From Planctomycetota bacterium (GTDB lineage: Bacteria; Planctomycetota; MHYJ01; WSZJ01): 44,539 nucleotides of DNA. The notes beneath the pieces are model-generated. The model searched no databases and had not been told where the DNA came from. It saw nothing but the letters and a program-made list of their open reading frames with translations. The position numbers and the translations under genes are program-made. Shown piece after piece: positions 35,862 to 43,907 of this stretch. The stretch is taken from assembly GCA_009773755.1 (NCBI GenBank), contig WSZJ01000033.1:1-44539 (forward strand). The letters are read 5' to 3'. Every line of letters starts with the position of its first letter. Positions within the stretch are counted from its first letter, which is position 1.

Positions 35862-37214
35862 ATGGCTGACGCTGCCACCGTCTCGAAGCTCCGTGACATC
35901 ATCGAGAAAGACGAAGTTTCCCTCGCGCAGATCCTTGAAGCCCGGCGCGAGACTTACGGCTCCATCGAGCGCCGCCACGAGCTGGCCCGCATCGTCGACG
36001 GCAAGGACGTCGACCTGGAGAAAAAGCTCGGCGACAACAAGGGCCTCGCCCGCAAGGCCGCCGGCCAGTGGATCCTCGGGCGCACCAAGGAAGCCCTCGA
36101 AACCTTTTCGCACGTGCGCCCTTCGAAGGAGTCACTCTTCGTCTCCGCACTCGCGGCGATCGAGGCGAACGACCCGGAGAAAGCGCTCGAGTCGCTCGAC
36201 AAGCTGAAAGGTCAGGACCTCGCAGAAGGCGACGGCGTGCTCGTCACGGGCGCGCGCTTCGAGGCGATGGAAAAGCAGGGGAAGCACGAGGAAGTGCTCG
36301 CGGCGATCCCGAAAGCGGTCAAGGCGCACGGCGAGCATCCCGATCTCCTGTACCACGCCGGCATGTGCTGCGATCTCACAGGGGCGTACGCGGAAGCCGA
36401 GAAGCACTACGCGCGCTCCCTGGAACTCGACCCGAACCACGAGCCGACGCTTTTCCGCCTCGCGTACAACCACGACTTGCGCGGTGAAGACAAGGAAGCG
36501 CTGGAGGTTTACGAGCGCCTTCGCCTGATCCGCCCGCCGCGCGTCGCGACGCTTCTCAATCTCGGTGTTCTCTACGAGGACCGCGGCGACTACATGAAGG
36601 CCTCGGACTGCTACGAGCAGGTTCTGGACGTCTACCCGAACCACCAGCGCGCCCAGCTCTACTACAAGGACGCGCGCGCTTCGCTCGGCATGTACTACGA
36701 CGAAGAAGCGAAGCGGAAAGAGATGAAGTGGGGAAAGCTGCTCTCGACGCCGATCGCGGAGTTCCAGCTGTCGGTGCGGAGCCGCAACTGCCTGGCGCAG
36801 ATCAACGTGATGACGCTGGGGGACATGGTGCGGAAGACGGAGGAGGAGCTTCTGACGGTGCGGAATTTCGGCGACACTTCGCTGAAGGAGATCCGCGAGC
36901 TGCTGCAGTCGAAGGGGCTGCGCCTGGCGAGGCCGGGCGAGGCGGGGACGGAACCCGCGCTTCCGGCGGACGTGCCGGCGCCGATGCCGGTCACGGCGCG
37001 TCCGAAGGAGGACGTGCTGCAGAAGCAGATTGCGGAATTCGAGTGGAGCGCGCGCGCGAAGAAAGCGCTGGAGGGGCTTGGCGTCAGCGTGCTGGCGGAT
37101 CTGACGATGAAGACGGAGAAGGAGCTGCTTGCGGTGAAGAATTTCGGGACGACGAGCCTGAACGAAGTGAAGCAGAAGCTGGCGCAGTACGGGCTATCGC
37201 TGAAGGAAGGCTAG
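35862..37214 (+). CDS. TPR protein with two RNA polymerase alpha-CTD-like domains
   Basis: 450 residues from the ATG at 35862 (GGGAGG 11 bases upstream); the frame is open back to 35667 but crosses the promoter. The N-terminal part is a run of TPR repeats, clearest at about 150-285 (LLYHAGMCCDLTGAYAEAEK, HYARSLELDPNHEPTLFRLA, LLNLGVLYEDRGDYMKASDC). Two copies of the helix-hairpin-helix fold of the RNA polymerase alpha C-terminal domain follow at about 293-355 and 388-448, each with L-x-x-L...T-E-E-E-L-L-x-V-R-N-F-G then S-L-x-E-(I/V). From memory, TPR proteins ending in this domain are common in Planctomycetota and often mis-annotated as RNA polymerase alpha. It lacks the alpha N-terminal domain, so it is not the polymerase subunit. 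A link to DNA or UP elements is possible but unproven. Confidence 0.85.
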   Translation: MADAATVSKLRDIIEKDEVSLAQILEARRETYGSIERRHELARIVDGKDVDLEKKLGDNKGLARKAAGQWILGRTKEALETFSHVRPSKESLFVSALAAIEANDPEKALESLDKLKGQDLAEGDGVLVTGARFEAMEKQGKHEEVLAAIPKAVKAHGEHPDLLYHAGMCCDLTGAYAEAEKHYARSLELDPNHEPTLFRLAYNHDLRGEDKEALEVYERLRLIRPPRVATLLNLGVLYEDRGDYMKASDCYEQVLDVYPNHQRAQLYYKDARASLGMYYDEEAKRKEMKWGKLLSTPIAEFQLSVRSRNCLAQINVMTLGDMVRKTEEELLTVRNFGDTSLKEIRELLQSKGLRLARPGEAGTEPALPADVPAPMPVTARPKEDVLQKQIAEFEWSARAKKALEGLGVSVLADLTMKTEKELLAVKNFGTTSLNEVKQKLAQYGLSLKEG

Positions 37215-37224
37215 CCGCACGACA

Positions 37225-37324
37225 GTCGGGAGACGGGAGTTCGGAGCAACGGCCACACAAGCACGGGGCGCCCCAAAGGCGCCCCGTTTTCATTTGAAGG
37301 GGTTCCCGACTCCCGTCTCCCGAC
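37225..37324. repeat. paired inverted heptamer arrays flanking a terminator
   Basis: GTCGGGAGACGGGAGT (37225-37240) and ACTCCCGTCTCCCGAC (37309-37324) are perfect 16-bp inverted copies. Each side is built from 7-base units (GTCGGGA, GACGGGA, GTTCGGA; TTCCCGA, CTCCCGT, CTCCCGA). The spacer holds the intrinsic terminator at 37263. Just behind the right arm is a small hairpin with CAGTTC/GAACTG arms (37327-37332 and 37337-37342). It lies between the TPR/alpha-CTD gene and pilD. Confidence 0.8.
37263..37290 (+). terminator. intrinsic terminator after the TPR/alpha-CTD gene
   Basis: A 10-bp stem, ACGGGGCGCC with GGCGCCCCGT (37263-37272 and 37278-37287), loop CCAAA, is followed by a TTT run. It sits in the centre of the inverted heptamer element. 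Confidence 0.85.
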
Positions 37325-37376
37325 GGCAGTTCCTCCGAACTGGCGCTGACCCCTCCCGGTAGCCGACAATCTGGCC

Positions 37377-38450
37377 ATGCCCGCCCCGCCCGTCATGCCC
37401 GAAGTTCCCGACTGGTTCTGGATTGTCAGCGCTGCAGTGATGGGCGGCACGATCGGGTCGTTCCTGAACGTCTGCATCTACCGCATGCCCCGCCGTTGCA
37501 TGTCGGTTTCCCATCCGCGGCACTCGCACTGCCCGCGCTGCGGCCACAGCATCCGCTGGTACGAGAACATCCCGGTGATTTCATGGGTGATCCTGCTTCG
37601 CGGCCGCTGTTCGTCCTGCCGCAATCCGATTTCGCCGATGTATCCGTTCATCGAAGCGCTGACGGCCGCGTTTTTTGCGCTGGCGGCGATGATCGCGCTG
37701 GAACCGAACGCCGTCCGTCCGGGGGACCCCGGGCCGTCCTGGCTGATCGGCGCCAGTCCGATCTGGGATTTCCACGTCTTCGCGACGCCGGGGATGCGCC
37801 TCGCCTGGTTTCTGGTGGCCGCGTGGTTCGCCGCAGGGCTGATCGTCTCGACCTTCGTCGATTTCGAGTTCCGCATCATTCCCGACCAGGTCTCCATCTC
37901 CGGCATGTGGCTCGCCCCTGCCATCTCTTTCGTCCTGCCCTGGCTTCACCGCCCGATTCTTCGCATCACTCCCGGTCCCGGCGCCGTCGGCGACGTCGCA
38001 GCCTTTCTTGACTCATGGCCCCACCTCCACGGCCTCGTCGCTTCGCTGCTCGGCGCCGCCGTCGCCGCCGGCGCGATCTGGATGGTCGGATTCTTCGGAA
38101 AGGTCGCCTTCCGAAAGGAAGCGATGGGCTTCGGCGACGTCAAGCTCATGGCCTGGATCGGCGGACTCATCGGCTGGAAGGCCTCCATCATCACCTTCCT
38201 CATCGCTTCCTGCCTCGGCGCCGGCGTCGGCGTCCCCATCATGGCCGCGAACCGGCTTACCAACGCCTGGCGGGCCGCGAGGGGCAAACAGCCGATCCCC
38301 TTCGACTCCTATCTGGCATTCGGCCCCTACCTCGCCGCAGCCGGCCTCGCCATGTTCCTCTGGTACTCCACGATCGACGACTTCGCGTTCAACAAGTACC
38401 CCAAAATGTTCACCGGAGTGGTCGAACGGTTGGTTGGTGAGGGGAACTAG
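37377..38450 (+). CDS. pilD: prepilin peptidase (type IV leader peptidase, A24 family)
   Basis: 357 residues. An N-terminal GTIGSFLNVCIYRMPRR motif is followed by the zinc-binding four-Cys domain (Cys52-x2-Cys55 and Cys78-x2-Cys81), then at least seven hydrophobic spans. The two catalytic aspartates are in VDFEFRIIPD (Asp162) and GFGDVKLMAWIGG (Asp254). It cleaves the leader of pilins and pseudopilins and methylates the new N-terminus at the inner membrane, so it should serve the secretin/PilM locus upstream in this window. It is longer than the usual 250-290 because of inserts at about 105-140 and 200-220. No Shine-Dalgarno is visible; GACAAT (37365-37370) lies 6 nt before the ATG. Confidence 0.94.
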   Translation: MPAPPVMPEVPDWFWIVSAAVMGGTIGSFLNVCIYRMPRRCMSVSHPRHSHCPRCGHSIRWYENIPVISWVILLRGRCSSCRNPISPMYPFIEALTAAFFALAAMIALEPNAVRPGDPGPSWLIGASPIWDFHVFATPGMRLAWFLVAAWFAAGLIVSTFVDFEFRIIPDQVSISGMWLAPAISFVLPWLHRPILRITPGPGAVGDVAAFLDSWPHLHGLVASLLGAAVAAGAIWMVGFFGKVAFRKEAMGFGDVKLMAWIGGLIGWKASIITFLIASCLGAGVGVPIMAANRLTNAWRAARGKQPIPFDSYLAFGPYLAAAGLAMFLWYSTIDDFAFNKYPKMFTGVVERLVGEGN

Positions 38451-38561
38451 CGGATTCATCCGCCCGAGAATTCTGGATTCCCTCTTCAGCCGCCTCGATG
38501 CCGGCGCCGATCTTCTCACGGAGACATCACAGTCCGTTTGCAACTTCTCAGGAGAGGGATC

Positions 38562-39221
38562 ATGCGCGCCATCGCCAAAGCACTAGCCGCCGGCGCCCTC
38601 GGCCTCGCCGCCGCGGGTTGTTCCACGACCGAGCTCGAAGAACAGGTCCGCGACCGCGACCAGGAAATCGCCGTTCTTCAGCAGGAGAATCAGGACCTCA
38701 GGAACCGGATCGCCTCGAAGGAAGGCTCCCTCCAGGACCTTCGCACCCGGCTCGCGGAGAAACCGAAGGAAGTCATCGTCGAAAGGACCGTGACGGTTCC
38801 GGCCAAGCCTGCGACGGCGCTGACGGAAGCGGGGTTCAAGGTCGACGAGCGCGCCGACGGGACCGCCGTCGTTCTCGAGAGCGGCATTCTCTTCGACAGC
38901 GGCCAGGCAACCCTGACACCGGCGGGGAAGGAAGCGATCGCGAAGCTGGTCAAGGTGCTGAAAAAGGACTACGCGAATCGCAAGATCCGCGTCGAGGGTC
39001 ACACGGACAACCAGCCGATCCGGATCATGACGACGCGCGGATACAAGTCGAACTGGGACCTGTCCTACGGCCGGTCAAAGTCGGTCTTCGACGAGCTGAA
39101 CGGCGCCGGCGTCGCAAAGATGTCGATCGGGTGCTACGCCGACACGAGACCGCGGGCCGACAACAAGTCGGAGCCCGGAAGGAAGGAGAACCGGCGGGTG
39201 GAGGTTCTTCTGGAGAAGTAA
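38562..39221 (+). CDS. OmpA-like lipoprotein with coiled coil
   Basis: 219 residues from the ATG at 38562 (AGGAGAGG upstream); a TTG at 38538 would extend it by 8 residues. Lipobox AAGC (Cys20). Residues about 24-75 are a heptad-rich coiled coil (LEEQVRDRDQEIAVLQQENQ). After a short linker, residues about 105-219 form the OmpA C-terminal peptidoglycan-binding fold: GILFDSGQATLTPAGKEAI, KIRVEGHTDNQP and KENRRVEVLLEK. It anchors the outer membrane to the cell wall, like Pal but with an added coiled coil. An insert of about 10 residues (IRIMTTRGYKSNWDLS) follows GHTD, as in MotB-like and lipoprotein members. Two Cys-free arms suggest no disulfides. The stop is followed by the repeat element at 39239. 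Confidence 0.88.
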   Translation: MRAIAKALAAGALGLAAAGCSTTELEEQVRDRDQEIAVLQQENQDLRNRIASKEGSLQDLRTRLAEKPKEVIVERTVTVPAKPATALTEAGFKVDERADGTAVVLESGILFDSGQATLTPAGKEAIAKLVKVLKKDYANRKIRVEGHTDNQPIRIMTTRGYKSNWDLSYGRSKSVFDELNGAGVAKMSIGCYADTRPRADNKSEPGRKENRRVEVLLEK

Positions 39222-39238
39222 GCGCCGCTTTGTGGGGG

Positions 39239-39406
39239 GCTGGCGGAGGCTGGCGGAGGCTGGCGGAAGCTGGCGGAAGCTAAATGCCCTTCATCCGCGG
39301 ACGATCTTGATCGATGCGGTCGTTAGCCTCCGCAGCCTCCGCAGCCTCCGCAGCCTCCGCTCGCCTCCGCAGCCTCCGCAGCCTCCGCTCGCCTCCGCAG
39401 CCTCCG
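39239..39406. repeat. paired inverted tandem arrays (9-10-mer units) around a 44-bp spacer
   Basis: The left array (39239-39278) has four 10-bp units, GCTGGCGGAG twice then GCTGGCGGAA twice. The right array (39325-39406) has nine units, mostly AGCCTCCGC (9 bp) with two TCGCCTCCGC (10 bp). The words are the same as in the element at 22934 on the left and complementary on the right, and both elements have a GTTAGC beside the right array. It fills the gap between the OmpA-like gene and the metallophosphoesterase. Confidence 0.85.
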
Positions 39407-39456
39407 TTGTGCCAAAATGCGCGCCCCAACCGTCCCTCATGTAGACTTGGCCGTAC

Positions 39457-40191
39457 ATGCGCTTCGGCATCATCTCCGACGTTCACGCCAACTGGGAAGC
39501 GATGCAGGCGGCGCTGGCGCGTCTCGACAAGGAAGGCGTCGACGAGATCGTCTGCCTTGGCGACGTGGTCGGGTACGGCGGCGACCCGAAGAAGTGCGTC
39601 AACGAGATCATGCGCCGGAAGATCGTGACGATCCGGGGCAATCACGAGCGCTACGTGGTCGGCGAAATCGACGAGGCGCTCAAGCCCGATACGGCGAAGT
39701 CGATCGAATGGACGCGGGGCCAGCTCAAGAACGAGGAATACGTCGCCATCGAAGAGTGGCAGAACCGGCTCCGACATCCGGGCGGCTTCCTGATGTGCCA
39801 CGGCTCGCCTCGTCACAAGGACGAGTACGTCCTCACGATCGACGCGGTCGTCGGCTCGCTCCGAGTGCTCCAGACCGAATTCCCGGATACGAAAGTAGCG
39901 CTCCACGGCCACACGCACATGACGTCCCTCTTCGCCCCGGGCCAGGTCGTGAAGCCGATTCACAAGACCCAGGAAATCGCGCTCGACTTCTCGAAGGTCT
40001 ACCTGCTCAACCCGGGAAGCGTCGGCCAGCCGCGCGACCGCTGCCCGCTCTCGTCGTACATGATTCTCGACATGGACAAGCCGTGCGCGACCTACTTCCG
40101 CGAGGAGTACGACATCAAAGGCGCGCAGGCGAGGATTCGCGAGGTCGGACTTGCGGAGAAGTTTGCGAATCGGTTGGCGGAAGGCAACTGA
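39457..40191 (+). CDS. calcineurin-like metallophosphoesterase
   Basis: 244 residues. All metal-site motifs are present in order: ISDVHANWEA (D-x-H), LGDVVGYGGDP (GDxxGYG), RGNHERYV (GNH), FLMCHGSPRH, and HGHTHMTSLF (GHxH), with LNPGSVGQPRDR near the end. This set is the YfcE/small-phosphodiesterase type, which hydrolyses phosphodiesters with two divalent metals in the cytoplasm; the GYGxxP form resembles bacterial homologues annotated as phosphatase or cyclic-nucleotide phosphodiesterase. The substrate is not known. There is no signal peptide and no Shine-Dalgarno; TAGACT (39442-39447) is 9 nt before the ATG. It lies beside a kinase with a cyclic-nucleotide-binding domain, so a link to second messengers can be considered. 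Confidence 0.85.
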   Translation: MRFGIISDVHANWEAMQAALARLDKEGVDEIVCLGDVVGYGGDPKKCVNEIMRRKIVTIRGNHERYVVGEIDEALKPDTAKSIEWTRGQLKNEEYVAIEEWQNRLRHPGGFLMCHGSPRHKDEYVLTIDAVVGSLRVLQTEFPDTKVALHGHTHMTSLFAPGQVVKPIHKTQEIALDFSKVYLLNPGSVGQPRDRCPLSSYMILDMDKPCATYFREEYDIKGAQARIREVGLAEKFANRLAEGN

Positions 40192-40200
40192 AAGCAGTTT

Positions 40201-40283
40201 CGAGTTCCGGGTTGCGTGTTGTGAGGAAAAGCCTCGTCGACGGAAGCCGAGCAGCTCCCTCGCAACTCGCAACCCGGAACTCG
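40201..40283. repeat. 26-bp heptamer-based inverted repeat between convergent genes
   Basis: CGAGTTCCGGGTTGCG (40201-40216) and CGCAACCCGGAACTCG (40268-40283) are perfect inverses. The pairing continues to 26 bp (to 40226 and from 40258) with two mismatched positions, and encloses a 31-nt loop. The arms run in 7-base units (GAGTTCC, GGGTTGC; CGCAACT, CGCAACC, CGGAACT, CGCAACT). The element fills the 95-bp gap between the stops of the metallophosphoesterase (+) and the kinase (-), and could fold as a hairpin in either transcript. Confidence 0.8.
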
Positions 40284-40286
40284 CAA

Positions 40287-41663
<1,377 letters not shown>

Positions 41664-41700
41664 GGGGGCGGATTGTAGCCACGCACCTTCGCGGAAGAGA

Positions 41701-42060
41701 CTACTTCTGTCCGACTTTTTTGGTCGAAAGCTCCCGAGAGAGTCCCTCCCCGAGCCCTCTGACCGTTTCCATCTCCGCTTCCCGCTCCAGTTCGAGGAGC
41801 GGGCGTTCGCTGGACGACGCCGTGATGATGTGGCAATCAAGCCGCTTGTCGGCTTGGGTGACGGCGCGAACACGCGAAGAGAGGACGTCGATCAAGGTTC
41901 CCTCCGCGGCCGCGTAGACCTCTACTGTCCGGCCGGGCACCGCGAAGATCGGGATAATGAGCCAGTTCAGGTTGGACCAGCCGTTGAAATACGTATCGTT
42001 GCTCGACCCGCGGCCGAAAACGAACAGCGAATCCGCGCCAATGCGCGTGGGTTCACGGAA
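41701..42060 (-). pseudogene. orphan C-terminal fragment of a lipoprotein-like gene
   Basis: Reading on from just behind the stop of the cohesin-like gene, in the same frame, about 119 codons stay open to 41701. The peptide looks real: ADSLFVFGRG..., then NWLIIPIFAVPGRTVEVYAA, EGTLIDVLSSRVRAVTQADK and a charged helical end. The phrase pattern (A-D-S-L, P-G-R-T-V-E-V, L-I-D-V-x-S-x-R-V) recalls the C-terminal half of lipoproteins common in Planctomycetota, a comparison from memory. There is no credible start or signal peptide: the first possible start is a GTG at 41940, in the middle of a strand. It is best read as the remains of a gene that lost its 5' end. Confidence 0.55.
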
Positions 42061-42540
42061 TTATGGAACGCGGTCCCTCGACGCTTCCGCGCGACCCTTC
42101 ACCGGCCGCCCTTCCGAGTCAACCAGAGTCACCAGCCGCACGACGAGGCGGGAAGGGTCGCCGCCGAGGGACTCGAACGCGACGCGTGCGACGACGAAGC
42201 GTCCTCGCGTGTAGCGTTCGACTTTCAGGGAGGAGAGGATGAGCTCTCCTGAAGTAAACCCGCGGCGCGTGAAAAAAGGCGCGGGAAAATCGGCGGTCGG
42301 CTCCACGGCGACGACATGGACGAGCATCCGGTCGTAGACGAGCGTGAGCGTGTAGGCCCCGAGGTCCCGGTCGCCGGTGTCCACGCTGATTTCCACCGGT
42401 TCCGGCCGCGTCAGGCCCCGCTCTGAACCGGAAGAGCGTCCGGTCGACCGTGCCTCGCCTTCCGGCGACGAGTCTTCGCGGGGGCTCGAAGCGCACCCGG
42501 CGAGCACGGCCGCGAACGCGAGGATGGCGAACCGCTTCAC
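42061..42540 (-). CDS. cohesin-like lipoprotein coupled to the anti-sigma factor
   Basis: 159 residues from a GTG that overlaps the anti-sigma stop by 4 bases (GTGA), with AAGGAG in front. Lipobox LAGC (Cys16). After a Ser/Glu/Arg-rich linker (17-47), residues about 48-155 follow the cohesin pattern: VEISVDTGDRDLGAYTLTLV then YDRMLVHVVAVEP, F-T-S-G-E-L and a late RFVVARVAFESLGG strand with LVTLVDSEGRPV. Cohesins bind dockerins, and the neighbouring anti-sigma factor ends in a dockerin-like module. The pairing is therefore inferred, but the fold call rests on a short pattern. Being a lipoprotein, it would sit on the periplasmic side, where the anti-sigma tail also lies. Confidence 0.6.
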   Translation of the reverse strand: MKRFAILAFAAVLAGCASSPREDSSPEGEARSTGRSSGSERGLTRPEPVEISVDTGDRDLGAYTLTLVYDRMLVHVVAVEPTADFPAPFFTRRGFTSGELILSSLKVERYTRGRFVVARVAFESLGGDPSRLVVRLVTLVDSEGRPVKGRAEASRDRVP

Positions 42541-43304
42541 TTGAGCTTCTCCTTCTCCGCGATGCGCTTCGCCACGATCAGGGCATCGGCGACGTCCGTG
42601 AGGCCGTCTCCATTGATATCTCGCGACACGGGTTCTCCTTCGCGGATCACGGTTCGCATGATCTCCATGCAGTCGGCGACACTCAGGTCGCCGGGCACGC
42701 CGGCCGGCTGGGGAAGGTGCGGGGGAGGGCCCGGGTCGACGGGGGGTTTGGGAAGCGGCGGAAGGTCGCCGCCGGCGAGGTAGCCGCGGCCGCCCGGAGG
42801 AGGCGGCGGTTCGAGATCAGGGGGCGTTTTGACGCCCGGGCCTGGATCGAGTGGGGGAATCGGCGTCGGGTCAATGGGGGGCGTTGGCGCGGTTCCACCG
42901 GGGTCCTTGACAGTACCTGGATCAGGGGAAGGTCTCTCCGTTCCTCGTGCCGGTTGGTCGTCGGTGTTTCCTGCCACGGTGCCGGTGGAAGGCGCATCGC
43001 GGACCGCCGCATACTTGAGACCGCCGATGACGGCTGCGAGCAGCACGGCTGCCGCTGCCGCGACCTGCCACCATCCGGCCGGCCGCCGGCGAGCCGCATC
43101 GGCGGCGAGCTGAGGAATCGCCGCTCGAATGACCTGGTCGTTCGCTTCCGGCACGGGCCGCTCGTCGGCAAGGGCGCGAAGAGCCCGCGTCGCGAGGATG
43201 ACCGCCTGCTGCCGTTCGCGGCATTCCTCGCATTCGGAAAGGTGCGAAGACCCGGCCGCCGTGGGAGCGAGCATCTGGTCGTTCGTCAGTTCGTTACAGG
43301 TCAT
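42537..43304 (-). CDS. anti-sigma factor with ZAS zinc motif, one span and a dockerin-like C-terminus
   Basis: 255 residues, 45 bases behind the sigma gene on the same strand. The N-terminal zinc anti-sigma motif is present: Cys3, then His21-x3-Cys25-x2-Cys28. A membrane span lies at about 79-98. A long Pro-rich periplasmic linker follows (about 105-205). The last 50 residues read as a type I dockerin with two repeats: the first degenerate (LSVADCMEIMRTVI), the second with a complete calcium loop D229-x-N231-x-D233-G-x-x-D237-x-x-D240, then ALIVAKRIAE. So the cytoplasmic end should hold the ECF sigma factor, and the outer end can bind a cohesin. The cohesin-like lipoprotein gene follows with overlap. 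I know of no standard annotation for this architecture. Confidence 0.75.
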   Translation of the reverse strand: MTCNELTNDQMLAPTAAGSSHLSECEECRERQQAVILATRALRALADERPVPEANDQVIRAAIPQLAADAARRRPAGWWQVAAAAAVLLAAVIGGLKYAAVRDAPSTGTVAGNTDDQPARGTERPSPDPGTVKDPGGTAPTPPIDPTPIPPLDPGPGVKTPPDLEPPPPPGGRGYLAGGDLPPLPKPPVDPGPPPHLPQPAGVPGDLSVADCMEIMRTVIREGEPVSRDINGDGLTDVADALIVAKRIAEKEKLK

Positions 43305-43349
43305 CCGTTGTGATCAACCTCTCTGGTACAGCGATCGCGACTCACTCAT

Positions 43350-43907
43350 TCAGCGTTCGCCAGCCTCTTCTGTTCGCAATTTTCTCTGAAAAAGCCCCTT
43401 CAAGAGCTCCAATCCGTTGTGAATCCTCGACTTCACCGTCCCCACCGGAATGTCGAGCATCTCCCCGATCTCCTCGTACGGCAAGTCCTCGAAAAACCGG
43501 AGCGCCAGGGCTTCACGATACACCTCCGGCATTTCCGCCAGCGCTTCACGCACCTTCACGGCGAGCTCCGTCCCGGAGGCCTGCGATTCCGGGCCTTCTC
43601 CAGGGTCCGCCGCCGACTCCTCCGTGATCGGCGCCGCAGAGCGTTTTTTTCTCCGGCGCAACTCCGTCACCGACAGGCTGGACACCACTTTGTAGAGAAG
43701 CGTCGTGAATTTCGCGCGCGGCTCCCACTCCGGCGCCTTGCGGAATATGTACAGAAACGCCTCCTGCGCCACGTCCCCCGCCGCATCGGCGTCCCCCAGC
43801 ATCCCCGTCGCGTGCCGCATCGCGCGATCCCGATGCCGCTCGTACAACTCCCGGAACGCCGCCTCGTCGCCGCGCCGGCAGCACGCCATCAGCTCTTCGT
43901 CCGTCAT
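43350..43907 (-). CDS. ECF RNA polymerase sigma factor
   Basis: 185 residues. Region 2 is clear (ELYERHRDRAMRHATGML then DVAQEAFLYIFRKA, with the DxAQEAF motif binding the -10), a linker follows at about 85-115, and region 4 ends the protein (MPEVYREALALRFFEDLPYE, then IGEMLDIPVGTVKSRIHNGL). It directs RNA polymerase to stress or envelope genes and is held inactive by the anti-sigma factor encoded next. It starts in an ATGA overlap with the end of the TPR gene at 43904. The acidic and Ser-rich insert after RRKKRSAAP is longer than in the typical RpoE group. Confidence 0.93.
   Translation of the reverse strand: MTDEELMACCRRGDEAAFRELYERHRDRAMRHATGMLGDADAAGDVAQEAFLYIFRKAPEWEPRAKFTTLLYKVVSSLSVTELRRRKKRSAAPITEESAADPGEGPESQASGTELAVKVREALAEMPEVYREALALRFFEDLPYEEIGEMLDIPVGTVKSRIHNGLELLKGLFQRKLRTEEAGER

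Noticed and set aside
35862-37214. RNA polymerase alpha subunit (rpoA)
   Set aside because: Only the C-terminal fold is present, twice. The alpha N-terminal dimerisation domain is missing and TPR repeats replace it.
38450-38463. Terminator behind pilD
   Set aside because: GCGGAT and ATCCGC leave a loop of two bases (or a 5-bp stem with four) and no T run, too weak to call.
41664-41873. 70-residue N-terminal extension of the cNMP kinase
   Set aside because: The extension overlaps the orphan fragment and has a random Ser/Arg-rich composition, whereas the cNMP fold starts at the ATG at 41663.
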